From NCBI RefSeq assembly GCF_019550795.1, contig NZ_CP080545.1:5995501-6059500 (forward strand): 64,000 nucleotides of DNA. The letters are read 5' to 3'. Positions 36,308 through 44,600 of the stretch are shown here, piece by piece. The DNA comes from Paenibacillus sp. sptzw28. Lineage in GTDB: Bacteria; Bacillota; Bacilli; Paenibacillales; Paenibacillaceae. Position 1 is the stretch's first letter, and each line of letters begins with the position of its first letter. The position numbers and the translations under genes are program-made. The notes below the pieces were generated by a model, which saw nothing but the letters and a program-made list of their open reading frames with translations, did not search any database and was not told where the DNA came from.

Positions 36308-37078
36308 CTAGATCGCGGCTTTGGTGTGGTCGGCATCAAGTCCCATAAAACCGTATATTTGGGCCCGAATATGCAAGAAGTCCTGACTCGTTCGGCTCCG
36401 CGGCCTTGCGATCGGGACAGACACAACCTCCTTGACACGGCCTGGGCGCGCAGCCATAATCACGATCCGGTCGGCCAGATACAAGGCTTCCTCCACATCG
36501 TGAGTAACGAAGATGACCGTAATCTTCTCGAGCTGCCATATTCTCATTAATTCTTCCTGCATCTTAAGGCGGGTCAGGGCATCCAGAGCGCCGAACGGTT
36601 CATCCATCAGCAGTACGTCCGGCTGCAGGCAAAGTGACCGGGCAATGGCAACCCGCTGCTTCATTCCGCCGGATATTTGTTCCGGATACAAACTCTCCGC
36701 GTGTGAGAGCTCCATCAGATTCAAATAATAATCGGATATTTCCTTACGCTCCCGTCTTGGAACCTTCTTCAGCTCCAAACCGAATTGAATGTTCTGGCGT
36801 ACCGTTCTCCAGGGAAACAGGCCGTAATCCTGGAAGACAAAGCCTCTGCTCGGATCCGGCCCCGTTACGGGAATTCCGCCGCACAGGATTTGGCCGGCAC
36901 CGGTATGTTCAATGCCCGCAATCAAGCGGAGGAGTGTGCTTTTGCCGCAGCCCGACGGCCCGAGCAGGCACAGAAATTCCCCGTGTATGACGGTCTCGGA
37001 AACAAGCTGCAGCGCCTGAACCTGAACATCCGAGCCCAATTGATAGCTCTTGGAGACACCCATGATTTTCACTTCCAT
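36308..37078 (-). CDS. SsuB/TauB-type ABC transporter ATPase
   Basis: 256 residues. Walker A GPSGCGKST 40-48, Q-loop VFQDYGLFPW 81-90, signature ISGGMKQR 135-142, Walker B VLLMDEPFGALD from 155, and an H-loop in FVTHDVEEAL. The FPWRTV after the Q-loop is typical of the nitrate/sulfonate/taurine subfamily. GGAAGGGCGG precedes the ATG. Partners: permease 21 bp upstream and binding protein before that. It energises uptake of the operon substrate. Confidence 0.92.
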   Translation of the reverse strand: MEVKIMGVSKSYQLGSDVQVQALQLVSETVIHGEFLCLLGPSGCGKSTLLRLIAGIEHTGAGQILCGGIPVTGPDPSRGFVFQDYGLFPWRTVRQNIQFGLELKKVPRRERKEISDYYLNLMELSHAESLYPEQISGGMKQRVAIARSLCLQPDVLLMDEPFGALDALTRLKMQEELMRIWQLEKITVIFVTHDVEEALYLADRIVIMAARPGRVKEVVSVPIARPRSRTSQDFLHIRAQIYGFMGLDADHTKAAI

Positions 37079-37099
37079 CGCTCGTCACCGCCCTTCCAT

Positions 37100-37963
37100 T
37101 CAAACGTTCTTCCACTTGACGAAAATCTTCTCGAACAGCCGGACCAAGGCGGAGAAGAGAAAGCCGAGTACGCCGATCGTGAACATACCGACGATCGAAT
37201 CGTCATACTGCATCAGCTGATAGGCTTCCCATGTATAATAGCCGACGCCGTATTGTCCGGCCATCATCTCGGCAGTGATGACGCCCATCCATGAGGCTCC
37301 CACGCCAACGGTAAGCGCAGAAAAAATTTCCGGCGCGGCAGCCGGAAGGTAGACCATCCATACCGCCTTTCCAGGCGGACAGCCTAAACATTTGGATGCG
37401 TTGATCAGTGTGGGGGAAACCCGCTTGATGGCGCTGCGCGTGGTAATCAAGATGGGGAAGAAGGCGCCGATATACGTAATAAACACAATGCCCCCTTCGA
37501 TTGTATTGAAAAGCAGCATGGCAATCGGCAAAAACGCGATAAGCGGTATAGGTCTGAATATTTCAAAAGTCGGGAACATCGAATTGTTTGCCCTTGCCGA
37601 CAGTCCAAGCCAAATACCCATCAGTACGCCGGAGACCAGACCAAGCACAATCCCGAGCGAGACCCGGTAGACGCTGTACATAATATTGACGTAATAATTG
37701 GTGCTCATGGCGACCTCCTGCCATTTCCGCAGAACCTCCATCGGGGTAGGCAGGTTGCCAAACTGCAGGGGCCACATGACGTTTAAAGTGGAGAGAATAT
37801 GCCAAACCGCCAAAAATACGGCAACCGATCCGACCCGCAGCATATAGCTTTTCGTGTTATCAAACAGCAGCCGATGAACCTTTCGTTCTCTGATTTCCCG
37901 TCGACCCAAAGACGCAATGTTGTCCTCTTCTTTCACAACTGTCGATACTCCAACGGATTCCAT
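37100..37963 (-). CDS. SsuC/TauC-type ABC transporter permease
   Basis: A 287-residue inner-membrane permease with six helices in the BPD_transp_1 fold. The EAA loop is seen as INASKCLGCPPGKAVWMVYL. A cytosolic N-tail of about 40 residues precedes the first helix. Strong GGAGGAG site. It lies between the binding-protein and ATPase genes with gaps of 26 and 21 bp. The substrate class is probably a sulfonate-like anion. Confidence 0.9.
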   Translation of the reverse strand: MESVGVSTVVKEEDNIASLGRREIRERKVHRLLFDNTKSYMLRVGSVAVFLAVWHILSTLNVMWPLQFGNLPTPMEVLRKWQEVAMSTNYYVNIMYSVYRVSLGIVLGLVSGVLMGIWLGLSARANNSMFPTFEIFRPIPLIAFLPIAMLLFNTIEGGIVFITYIGAFFPILITTRSAIKRVSPTLINASKCLGCPPGKAVWMVYLPAAAPEIFSALTVGVGASWMGVITAEMMAGQYGVGYYTWEAYQLMQYDDSIVGMFTIGVLGFLFSALVRLFEKIFVKWKNV

Positions 37964-37989
37964 GCTCCACTCCTCCGTCCTTTAATGGT

Positions 37990-39108
37990 TTAGTACTCCA
38001 TTCCGGCGATGTAGTCCGATTTACGCTGTTCTTCCGTCAAATATGGCCGTTTTAACGATGCCGCCGCTTCTTCCAGGTACGTGGTATTAATGAACGTCTT
38101 CAGGTCCAGATCCTCCTCGAGCTTTCCCAAAGAGCGCAGAAAAGCAATACTTCCCTCCAACGTTTTCAGGTCGCGGTCATAAACCGCTGCATCGAATCGG
38201 ATCGACTTGGTCATCTCCTTGCAAACTTCAAGGGGAAAGCCGCTCTCCCGCTCGAAGATTTGCGCCGCCTCGTCCGGAGATTTCACTATGAACGCATGAC
38301 TTTCAATCAATGCTTTCATGAATGCGATGGTGTATGCTTTATTGCCTTGAACCCAATCCTGGTTCGCTACGATCCCATCGAGGTAATCGATATTCGTTTG
38401 CGCTCCGTCATACAATATTTTGCCTGCGCCTTTCTGGACGGCCAAGCCGGGGTAAGGCTCCCAGGTGGCATGGGCGGCGATTTTATTCTGCTCGATGCTC
38501 TGCATGCCGACCGTCACGCCCTGATCGACAATTTTGACCTTATCCAGAAGGCCATTCAGTCTCAGAGCATCAAGAAGCATGCGGTGCGCGCTGCTCCCGA
38601 TCGGCGTCGATACGGTATGACCGGCCAAATCCTTAATATCCTTTATGCCACTTTCCTTCGGGACGATGATGGCTTGATTCCGGCCCATAACCCCTTTCCC
38701 GTCGAATGCCAGGAACACCGAATGATAATTGGACTGCGTCAAACCCTTAACACCGTTAAGAAGCAGAGGCATATCGCCCATGAAAGCGAGCTGGATTTTA
38801 CCGCCGATCATATTGTTGTTAAGGACGGTTCCAGCCGAAGCGTCGAACCATTCCACATCAAAGGACGTATCCGGCTCGGCCTCCTTTAAATACTTTTCAA
38901 ATATTTTTTTGTCTTTCATTATAAGCGCGCCCCATGTTTGGGCGGTCGGACTTTGATAACCGATCGTTATTTTAACCGTCTTGGCAGGGCTGCCGCCCGC
39001 ACTTGAAGCAGCCGGATTATCACCCAAACTCCCGTCTGGCTTTACGCAGCCCTCCAGTGCCAACAGTATCAGCAGGAATAAAGCGATGATGGCGGATTTT
39101 CTGGGCAT
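37990..39108 (-). CDS. SsuA/NMT1-type substrate-binding lipoprotein
   Basis: 372 residues with a lipoprotein signal (LALEGC, Cys21 lipidated) and a type 2 binding-protein fold of the nitrate/sulfonate/taurine class (ITIGYQSPTAQTWGALIMKD; MIGGKIQLAFMGDMPLL). It captures the substrate for the downstream permease and ATPase. It is homologous along most of its length to the C-terminal domain of the divergent regulator at 41351 (shared IGYQS-TA-W-ALI-K, LAFDGK, WEPY, GFPLE, YLEEAA). The ligand is unknown. Confidence 0.9.
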   Translation of the reverse strand: MPRKSAIIALFLLILLALEGCVKPDGSLGDNPAASSAGGSPAKTVKITIGYQSPTAQTWGALIMKDKKIFEKYLKEAEPDTSFDVEWFDASAGTVLNNNMIGGKIQLAFMGDMPLLLNGVKGLTQSNYHSVFLAFDGKGVMGRNQAIIVPKESGIKDIKDLAGHTVSTPIGSSAHRMLLDALRLNGLLDKVKIVDQGVTVGMQSIEQNKIAAHATWEPYPGLAVQKGAGKILYDGAQTNIDYLDGIVANQDWVQGNKAYTIAFMKALIESHAFIVKSPDEAAQIFERESGFPLEVCKEMTKSIRFDAAVYDRDLKTLEGSIAFLRSLGKLEEDLDLKTFINTTYLEEAAASLKRPYLTEEQRKSDYIAGMEY

Positions 39109-39177
39109 GAATCGTCGTCCCCCCCCTTATCGGCGCCACCGCCGGCGGATTCCTGCCGGCGGTTCGGCCTGCAGCCG

Positions 39178-39414
39178 TTACCTGACCAAATACGGAATAT
39201 TTACCGTGACCGCATCGACCGGACAATCCACCTCGCAAGGCGTGCAGTACCAGCATTCATCGTATTTCATATACGCTTTTTTATTTTCATCGAGCGCAAG
39301 AATGCCCATTGGGCATACTTGAACACAAATGTCGCAGCCGATGCATTTGTCCTTATCGATAATGACTCCCGCTTCGACACGCTGCGAAATGACATTGGTG
39401 GACCAATTATTCAT
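39178..39414 (-). CDS. 2x[4Fe-4S] ferredoxin (AprB-like small subunit)
   Basis: A 78-residue ferredoxin. First cluster motif CIGCDICVQVCP at 24-35 (Cys 24, 27, 30, 34), second CWYCTPCEVDCP at 54-65 (Cys 54, 57, 60, 64). Its ATG overlaps the end of the flavoprotein gene by 8 nt, so they are translationally coupled and probably form a complex, as AprA-AprB do in adenylylsulfate reductase. It likely passes electrons to or from the flavin. Confidence 0.9.
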   Translation of the reverse strand: MNNWSTNVISQRVEAGVIIDKDKCIGCDICVQVCPMGILALDENKKAYMKYDECWYCTPCEVDCPVDAVTVNIPYLVR

Positions 39415-41098
39415 TTACGACCAACTCCTGTCTCAGAATGTAGAGAGGCAGTTCCTTCGTGCCAAGCGTCATCTCTCCATTCGCACCGCGCCTCAGAATA
39501 ACCCGCTTCAACCAGTTTTTATCATCCCTCTCCGGATGATCCAGGTAATAGTGGTAAAATCCCCAGCGGCTTTCTTTTCTGAAAAGCGATGCCCTTGCCA
39601 TCATCTCCGCACAATCGACGATGCTGTGCACCTCGAGCGCTCTGCCCAGCTCGTGAGGATCCCTCGCGCCGAGCTGCTTGAGATCGACCTTGCGGAAATG
39701 CTCAATCTTCTCCAGAGCCATCTCCATCTTGTTCGTGATCTTGGGCGGCATCAAATACTGGGTGACAATGCGGCGGATTTTCGTCTCCACCTGCTGATGA
39801 GGCACTCCACCCGGATTGCCGAGCGGCGCGTAAATCCTCTCCCGCTCCGCTTCGATCTGGGCAGGATCGGGCTCGTATTCCGTTTGGGTCCGCGCGAACC
39901 TTGCAGCGTTCTCGCCGGCAATTTTGCCAAAGGTAAGTGCCCCGAGCAGGTATTGATGAGGCACGCACGCCATGTCGCCGGCGGCGTACAAGCCTTTAAG
40001 CGACGTCTCCGCTTCATGGTTGACAAGCACCCCCGAGGCGCTGTGCCCGCTGCAAAGCCCCACCTCGGAAAAGTGAAGCTCTACCATTTGGTCGCGGTAA
40101 TCGAGCCCCCGGTTCTGGTGGAACCGCTCGCGGCTCGGACGTTCATTCTGGTGCAGGATGTCTTCTATTTTCGATATGACACTGTCATCCAGATGGCTCA
40201 TCCGCAGGAATAACGGCCATTGGCCTTTGTTGGCCATCTTCCACATATTCATGATGAGCTCCCCGCTCCAGTAATCGCAGCCGGTGACGCGTTCCCCTTT
40301 GGCATTCGCCGTATAACCGCCGAAGGGTCCGGCCACATAAGCGCAAGCGGGTCCGTTATAATCCTTCATCGTCGGGTTGATCTGATAGCATTCGATGCCT
40401 GTCAGTTCGGCCCCCGCATGATAGGCCATCACAAACCCTTCACCTGTATTGGTCGGATTCTCATAGGTGCTGTACAAATAACCGGAATCCGTCGTTCCCA
40501 TTCGGCCCGCTGCTCCGGTGGTGCAAACGACCGCTTTCGCACGAACGATAATAAAATCTCCGTTCATCACATCTACTCCGAGCGCGCCGATTACCTGGTC
40601 GCCCTTGGTAAGCAGCCTTGTCGCCATGACCCGGTTGACGACCTTGCACCGGCTCTTCTTGACGTGCTTGGCAAGGATTTGCTTGAGATCGCTCGCCTTG
40701 GGCATAGGAAGCACGTACCTGCCTTTCCGGTGTACCCGGTAAACCTGAAAGTCTCCGTGCTCATCCTTTTCAAAATCCACCCCCCATGAATCGAGCAGCT
40801 TGATGATCTCATAGCACTCGGACGCTTGCCGGTAAACGGCGCGTTGATCGATGATACCGTCATTCGAATCGGTAATCTCCTGCGTATACTCTTCCGGCGT
40901 CGCCTTGCCCGGCACGATGGCATTGTTCAAACCGTCCATCCCCATGCAGATCGCTCCGCTGCGGCGAATATCCGCTTTATCGAGGACAAGAACTTCAGCA
41001 TCGGGATTTTCCTGCTTTGCCTTGATTGCCGCCATTGTTCCGGCCGTCCCCCCGCCAATGATAAGGACATCCGTTTCATATTCACGTGTATTGATCAT
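39407..41098 (-). CDS. FAD-dependent oxidoreductase, AprA / fumarate-reductase flavoprotein family
   Basis: A 563-residue flavoprotein of the SdhA/FrdA/AprA superfamily. FAD Rossmann motif VLIIGGGTAGTMAAI near the N-terminus, CMGMDGLNNAIVPGKATPEE and GLYAAGDMACVPHQ later, and a C-terminal helical cap. The layout and the paired 2x[4Fe-4S] ferredoxin recall adenylylsulfate reductase AprAB rather than succinate dehydrogenase. ATG 41098 follows AGGAGG. First gene of a seven-gene operon with an SsuABC-like importer, an Mrp ATPase and a YeiH-type exporter. I infer a cytosolic redox step on an imported organosulfur or related compound; the substrate is not known. Confidence 0.85.
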   Translation of the reverse strand: MINTREYETDVLIIGGGTAGTMAAIKAKQENPDAEVLVLDKADIRRSGAICMGMDGLNNAIVPGKATPEEYTQEITDSNDGIIDQRAVYRQASECYEIIKLLDSWGVDFEKDEHGDFQVYRVHRKGRYVLPMPKASDLKQILAKHVKKSRCKVVNRVMATRLLTKGDQVIGALGVDVMNGDFIIVRAKAVVCTTGAAGRMGTTDSGYLYSTYENPTNTGEGFVMAYHAGAELTGIECYQINPTMKDYNGPACAYVAGPFGGYTANAKGERVTGCDYWSGELIMNMWKMANKGQWPLFLRMSHLDDSVISKIEDILHQNERPSRERFHQNRGLDYRDQMVELHFSEVGLCSGHSASGVLVNHEAETSLKGLYAAGDMACVPHQYLLGALTFGKIAGENAARFARTQTEYEPDPAQIEAERERIYAPLGNPGGVPHQQVETKIRRIVTQYLMPPKITNKMEMALEKIEHFRKVDLKQLGARDPHELGRALEVHSIVDCAEMMARASLFRKESRWGFYHYYLDHPERDDKNWLKRVILRRGANGEMTLGTKELPLYILRQELVVNE

Positions 41099-41278
41099 TT
41101 CCGCGCCTCCTTGTTTCATAGATGGATTAAGGAAGTTCCTTATTTCGACTGTAGCACCCGCTCATATTTGATGTCAATTAGCATAACATATGATGGTATA
41201 TATATGATGATCAATGATGAATATCGACGAATATTTCCACATAATGTAATTATAAATGTTATATTTCTTGACATATAA

Positions 41279-41308
41279 TTGACACATAAATCATCGCTAA
41301 ATTAATAT
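41279..41308 (+). promoter_or_regulatory. Predicted promoter of the HTH-SBP regulator
   Basis: TTGACA (41279-41284) and TAATAT (41303-41308), spacing 18 bp, in the AT-rich 250-bp divergent region 41099-41350. Another TTGACA begins at 41268. The opposite-strand promoter of the operon should lie in the TATATATATGATG segment near 41200. Confidence 0.5.
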
Positions 41309-41350
41309 AGATTATAGGAAGTTTGATTTCAGTCTAACGGGGCGATGGAC

Positions 41351-42526
41351 ATGTTAGATAAGCGGTTAAACTTATTGACATTGCAGGAAGCAATGGATCT
41401 GCTCGAAGTAAGCCGGTCGACGCTTGACCGTTGGCGGAAGCAGCAGCGGATGCCTTTCGTCAAGATCGGAAAAGAAATATACTTTCACAAAGAAGACGTT
41501 CAGCTGTGGATTCGTTCCCACTCCCGTATCCTGGATCCGGCTGCTCAAAGAGCCGGCCAGGAGCCGTGCAACGAAACGATTACGATCGGCTACCAAAGCG
41601 GCACGGCGCATATGTGGAGCGCACTGATCGTGAAGGAAATGCGTTTGTTCGAGGAAGAAATCGCCGCTGCCGAGCCTTCCCGCCCGTATACGGTTCGGTG
41701 GCACGATGCCGCAAACGGTCTGGAGCTTGTCGAGGGCATGATCGCCGGCAGCATTCAGCTTGCCTCTCTAGGCGACTACCCTATTATTGTCAGTCTGCAG
41801 CTTGCCCAAATGCTACCAAATTTCAGACCGGTTCTCCTTGCTTTCGATGGAAAAACAACCTGCAGCAAAGGGATTTCGATCGTCGTGCCCAGAGGTTCCT
41901 CCATCCGCACTTCAACCGATCTCTCCGATCAGACCATATCCACTGTTGTAAACTCGAGCGCAGGGCATCGTTTAAAGCGCCTGCTCACTTCATTGGAAAC
42001 TCAGCACATCCACATTATTCACCGGGAGATGAACGACAGCCTTGACAGCATTACACTGCAGCATGTAGGCGCGAGCGCTATGTGGGAGCCTTATGTCAGC
42101 TTGGCTCGTCTGCAGGGTGCGGAATCGATTTACTTTGACCAAGAATGGAATGACGATTATTTGACCGGGCTGGTCGCTCAAGACCGCTGGATGCAAGCCA
42201 ACGACTGGGCAGTAACCGCGTATTTAAAGGCGCATTTGCGGGCCCATCAGGTCATGCGCTGCTTTCCCGTCAAGGCCGCGAAAATCATTTCCCGCTCGAC
42301 CGGCTTCCCGCTCGAGATGGTTGCCAATCTGTGTTCTGAGGTCCGATGGGACGCAGCCGCTTATACAAAGGATTTGAAGACGCTCTGCAACCTGGCGGAA
42401 AACAATGTTACGAGCACCTTGAATTTTCGGGGGGACTATCTGGAGGAGGCCGCGAAGCAGCTCAAGCTCCCCTCCTTGCTCAATAAGCCCATGGAGGGGA
42501 ATTGGTCCTTTTCTTTACTGTACTAA
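41351..42526 (+). CDS. One-component regulator: HTH fused to a cytoplasmic SsuA-like binding domain
   Basis: 391 residues. Residues 1-59 are an excisionase/MerR-like HTH (LTLQEAMDLLEVSRSTLDRW, then FVKIGKEIYFHKEDVQLW). Residues 75-385 are an SsuA/NMT1-type binding-protein domain with no signal peptide, homologous to the importer's own lipoprotein at 37990. ATG 41351 has GGGGCG 8 nt upstream. It is divergent from the seven-gene operon. I infer that it senses the imported substrate with a copy of the transporter's binding fold and controls the divergent promoter. PBP_like (PF12727) domains fused to HTHs are known, but this sensor looks like the SsuA class. Confidence 0.88.
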   Translation: MLDKRLNLLTLQEAMDLLEVSRSTLDRWRKQQRMPFVKIGKEIYFHKEDVQLWIRSHSRILDPAAQRAGQEPCNETITIGYQSGTAHMWSALIVKEMRLFEEEIAAAEPSRPYTVRWHDAANGLELVEGMIAGSIQLASLGDYPIIVSLQLAQMLPNFRPVLLAFDGKTTCSKGISIVVPRGSSIRTSTDLSDQTISTVVNSSAGHRLKRLLTSLETQHIHIIHREMNDSLDSITLQHVGASAMWEPYVSLARLQGAESIYFDQEWNDDYLTGLVAQDRWMQANDWAVTAYLKAHLRAHQVMRCFPVKAAKIISRSTGFPLEMVANLCSEVRWDAAAYTKDLKTLCNLAENNVTSTLNFRGDYLEEAAKQLKLPSLLNKPMEGNWSFSLLY

Positions 42527-42557
42527 CAATCGAGGTATATCACCTTCTGTCAAAACA

Positions 42558-42589
42558 AAACTTACCTCAGCGCCGGCTGAGGTAAGTTT
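42558..42589. terminator. Bidirectional terminator hairpin
   Basis: A perfect 14-bp stem AAACTTACCTCAGC/GCTGAGGTAAGTTT with loop GCCG, between convergent genes (regulator and GH51), flanked by A- and T-rich ends. Confidence 0.75.
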
Positions 42590-42625
42590 AAACGTGCTGC
42601 ATATTTGCTTACTGGTTTTCCATTG

Positions 42626-44281
42626 TCAGAAAATCGTTATCATAACCACGGACATAGGAGGAAGAACGACGGCAAACCCTTCGTCAGTCAAAGCCACTCC
42701 GGTAAAATCAGACGGCTTAACAGTATCAGGCTGTTCAAAAGTATTGTGCGCACGCATATCCCCAGCCGTTAAAATTACTCCGGAGACGGCGGCTCTTGCC
42801 GGCCTTCCGCGCAATTCCACATTCACATCGGCTTCATCCCGGGGACTGATATTGCACAAGCTTACATGAATTTCCCCTGCCGGATTCCTCGACGCCGACA
42901 CACTTACCTGAGGCAGCTGCTCTCCATGATGCGCGTACTTGGCGCTCTCTAGACGGATATCGAGCCGCTGCGCATCCTGATGCACTTTATACATTTCAAA
43001 CACATAATAAGTCGGGGTGACAATCATCTTCTCTCCTTCGGTTAGAATCATTGCCTGAAGCACATTTACCGTTTGGGCGATGTTGGCCATCTGTACCCGG
43101 TCATTATGATTATTAAATATATTCAGAGTAATGCCGGCCACCAGTGCATCACGCAGAGTGTTTTGCTGATATAAAAATAAGGGGTTCGTTCCGGGCTCCG
43201 GGTCATACCAGGTTCCCCACTCATCTACGATCATCCCTACTCGCTTATCCGGATCATATTGATCCATAATCGCTGCATGCCTTGTGATGAGTTCATCCAT
43301 CAGCAGAGCCTTTTTCATGGTAATAAACCATTCATCTTCCGAGAATTCAGTTGCCGAACCTTTCTGCTCCCATGTACCGGTAACCGTATAATAATGCAAG
43401 CTCAAGCCTTGCATGAGATTCGCTGCTTCACGCATTAGCACCTCGGTGAATCGATAGTCGGTGTCATGGGCTCCGCTGGCAATCTTATAGATGACATTAT
43501 CCCCATAATTATGGATGAACGTTTGGTATCGCCGATAAAGATCCGCGGAATACTCCGGCCGCATATTCCCCCCGCAGCCCCACGTTTCATTGCCCACTGC
43601 AACGTATTTCACCCGCCACGGCAGAGCTCTGCCGTTAGCTCTCCGCAGCAGCGCAATCGAAGATTCCTCCGGGCATGTCATATACTCGATCCATTCCTGC
43701 ATTTCTTGTACCGTACCGCTTCCCACATTAGCGCTGATATAAGGCTCGCATTCCAGCATCTCGCATAACCGCATAAATTCATGCGTCCCGAATTGATTGG
43801 TTTCAATAACCTGACCCCAGAAAACGTTAATCGTTCGTTTACGATACTCCCGCGGCCCGATACCATCCTTCCAATGGTAAGAATCCGCAAAGCATCCGCC
43901 AGGCCAGCGCAAAACCGGAATATTGATTCTTCTCAGCGCTTCCACCACATCGTTTCGAATGCCGTACGTGTTGGGAATCGGTGAATTTTCGCCTACCCAG
44001 ATTCCCTCATATATACCTCTGCCCAGATGCTCGGCGAAATGACCGTAAATATTTCTATTAATTTGGCCTGCCTCAATATCAGTGTTAATGACCAAAGTAT
44101 GATCTGATGATCTCGCAGCTGTTGATGCCGGCAGCGGGATATTCACTTGTCTCCCGGCGATATTCCGATCGGGGTCAGCTATATGCGGATTCGAAGAAAT
44201 AAGCTCCTCAATACGGAGATGGTGTCTACTTGCGATTGATTGCAGCGTATCTTCATGATCCGCGATATAGATTCTTATCAT
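42626..44281 (-). CDS. GH51 alpha-L-arabinofuranosidase with N-terminal LysM domain
   Basis: 551 residues. Residues about 3-50 are a LysM-like repeat ([20 protein letters not shown], then RQVNIP). Residues about 60-551 are a full-length GH51 enzyme: acid/base Glu232 in VGNETWG and nucleophile Glu354 in VDEWGTWY, plus the C-terminal beta-sandwich. There is no signal peptide, so the enzyme is probably cytosolic and the LysM unexplained. It removes arabinose from arabino-oligosaccharides of pectin. ATG 44281 has GGTGGG upstream. Divergent from the galactan-type importer. Confidence 0.9.
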   Translation of the reverse strand: MIRIYIADHEDTLQSIASRHHLRIEELISSNPHIADPDRNIAGRQVNIPLPASTAARSSDHTLVINTDIEAGQINRNIYGHFAEHLGRGIYEGIWVGENSPIPNTYGIRNDVVEALRRINIPVLRWPGGCFADSYHWKDGIGPREYRKRTINVFWGQVIETNQFGTHEFMRLCEMLECEPYISANVGSGTVQEMQEWIEYMTCPEESSIALLRRANGRALPWRVKYVAVGNETWGCGGNMRPEYSADLYRRYQTFIHNYGDNVIYKIASGAHDTDYRFTEVLMREAANLMQGLSLHYYTVTGTWEQKGSATEFSEDEWFITMKKALLMDELITRHAAIMDQYDPDKRVGMIVDEWGTWYDPEPGTNPLFLYQQNTLRDALVAGITLNIFNNHNDRVQMANIAQTVNVLQAMILTEGEKMIVTPTYYVFEMYKVHQDAQRLDIRLESAKYAHHGEQLPQVSVSASRNPAGEIHVSLCNISPRDEADVNVELRGRPARAAVSGVILTAGDMRAHNTFEQPDTVKPSDFTGVALTDEGFAVVLPPMSVVMITIF

Positions 44282-44523
44282 CGTATCCCACCATTCGTTG
44301 AAATAATGTAGAAGTTTCAGAATTCCTTACTTTAATGGGTATGACCGCGTATGGAAAATCAGAATTTTTATTGAGAAGGCCGCGCCTACATGAAGCATGG
44401 ATAAAACGCACATAATAGGGCTATCTCGCCCACCATGACAATGCATTGCCAACGCAACAGTAAAAAAATTAAAGTAAAACGCTTGATTTTTACTAAAAAA
44501 AGAGTAAAATATTAATCAGCAAC

Positions 44524-44537
44524 CGAAAACGCTTTCA
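44524..44537. promoter_or_regulatory. cre-like CcpA site upstream of the sugar operon
   Basis: CGAAAACGCTTTCA fits the cre consensus TGNAANCGNTTNCA except for the first base. It lies 64 bp before the binding-protein start, just after a possible promoter (TTGATT near 44482, TAAAAT near 44505). Confidence 0.6.
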
Positions 44538-44542
44538 TTAAT

Positions 44543-44572
44543 TGCAGGTAAAATGTGAAACTTTTACCTGCA
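44543..44572. promoter_or_regulatory. Long palindrome, candidate operator of the LacI regulator
   Basis: Perfect 11-bp arms TGCAGGTAAAA/TTTTACCTGCA around an 8-bp spacer, 28 bp upstream of the binding-protein ATG. A related pair AGTAAAA/TTTTACT lies around 44475-44495. It may be the target of the LacI regulator at 49752, or an RNA hairpin in the leader. Confidence 0.5.
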
Positions 44573-44600
44573 GCCATGACCAATAAGGGGGAACCAATCC

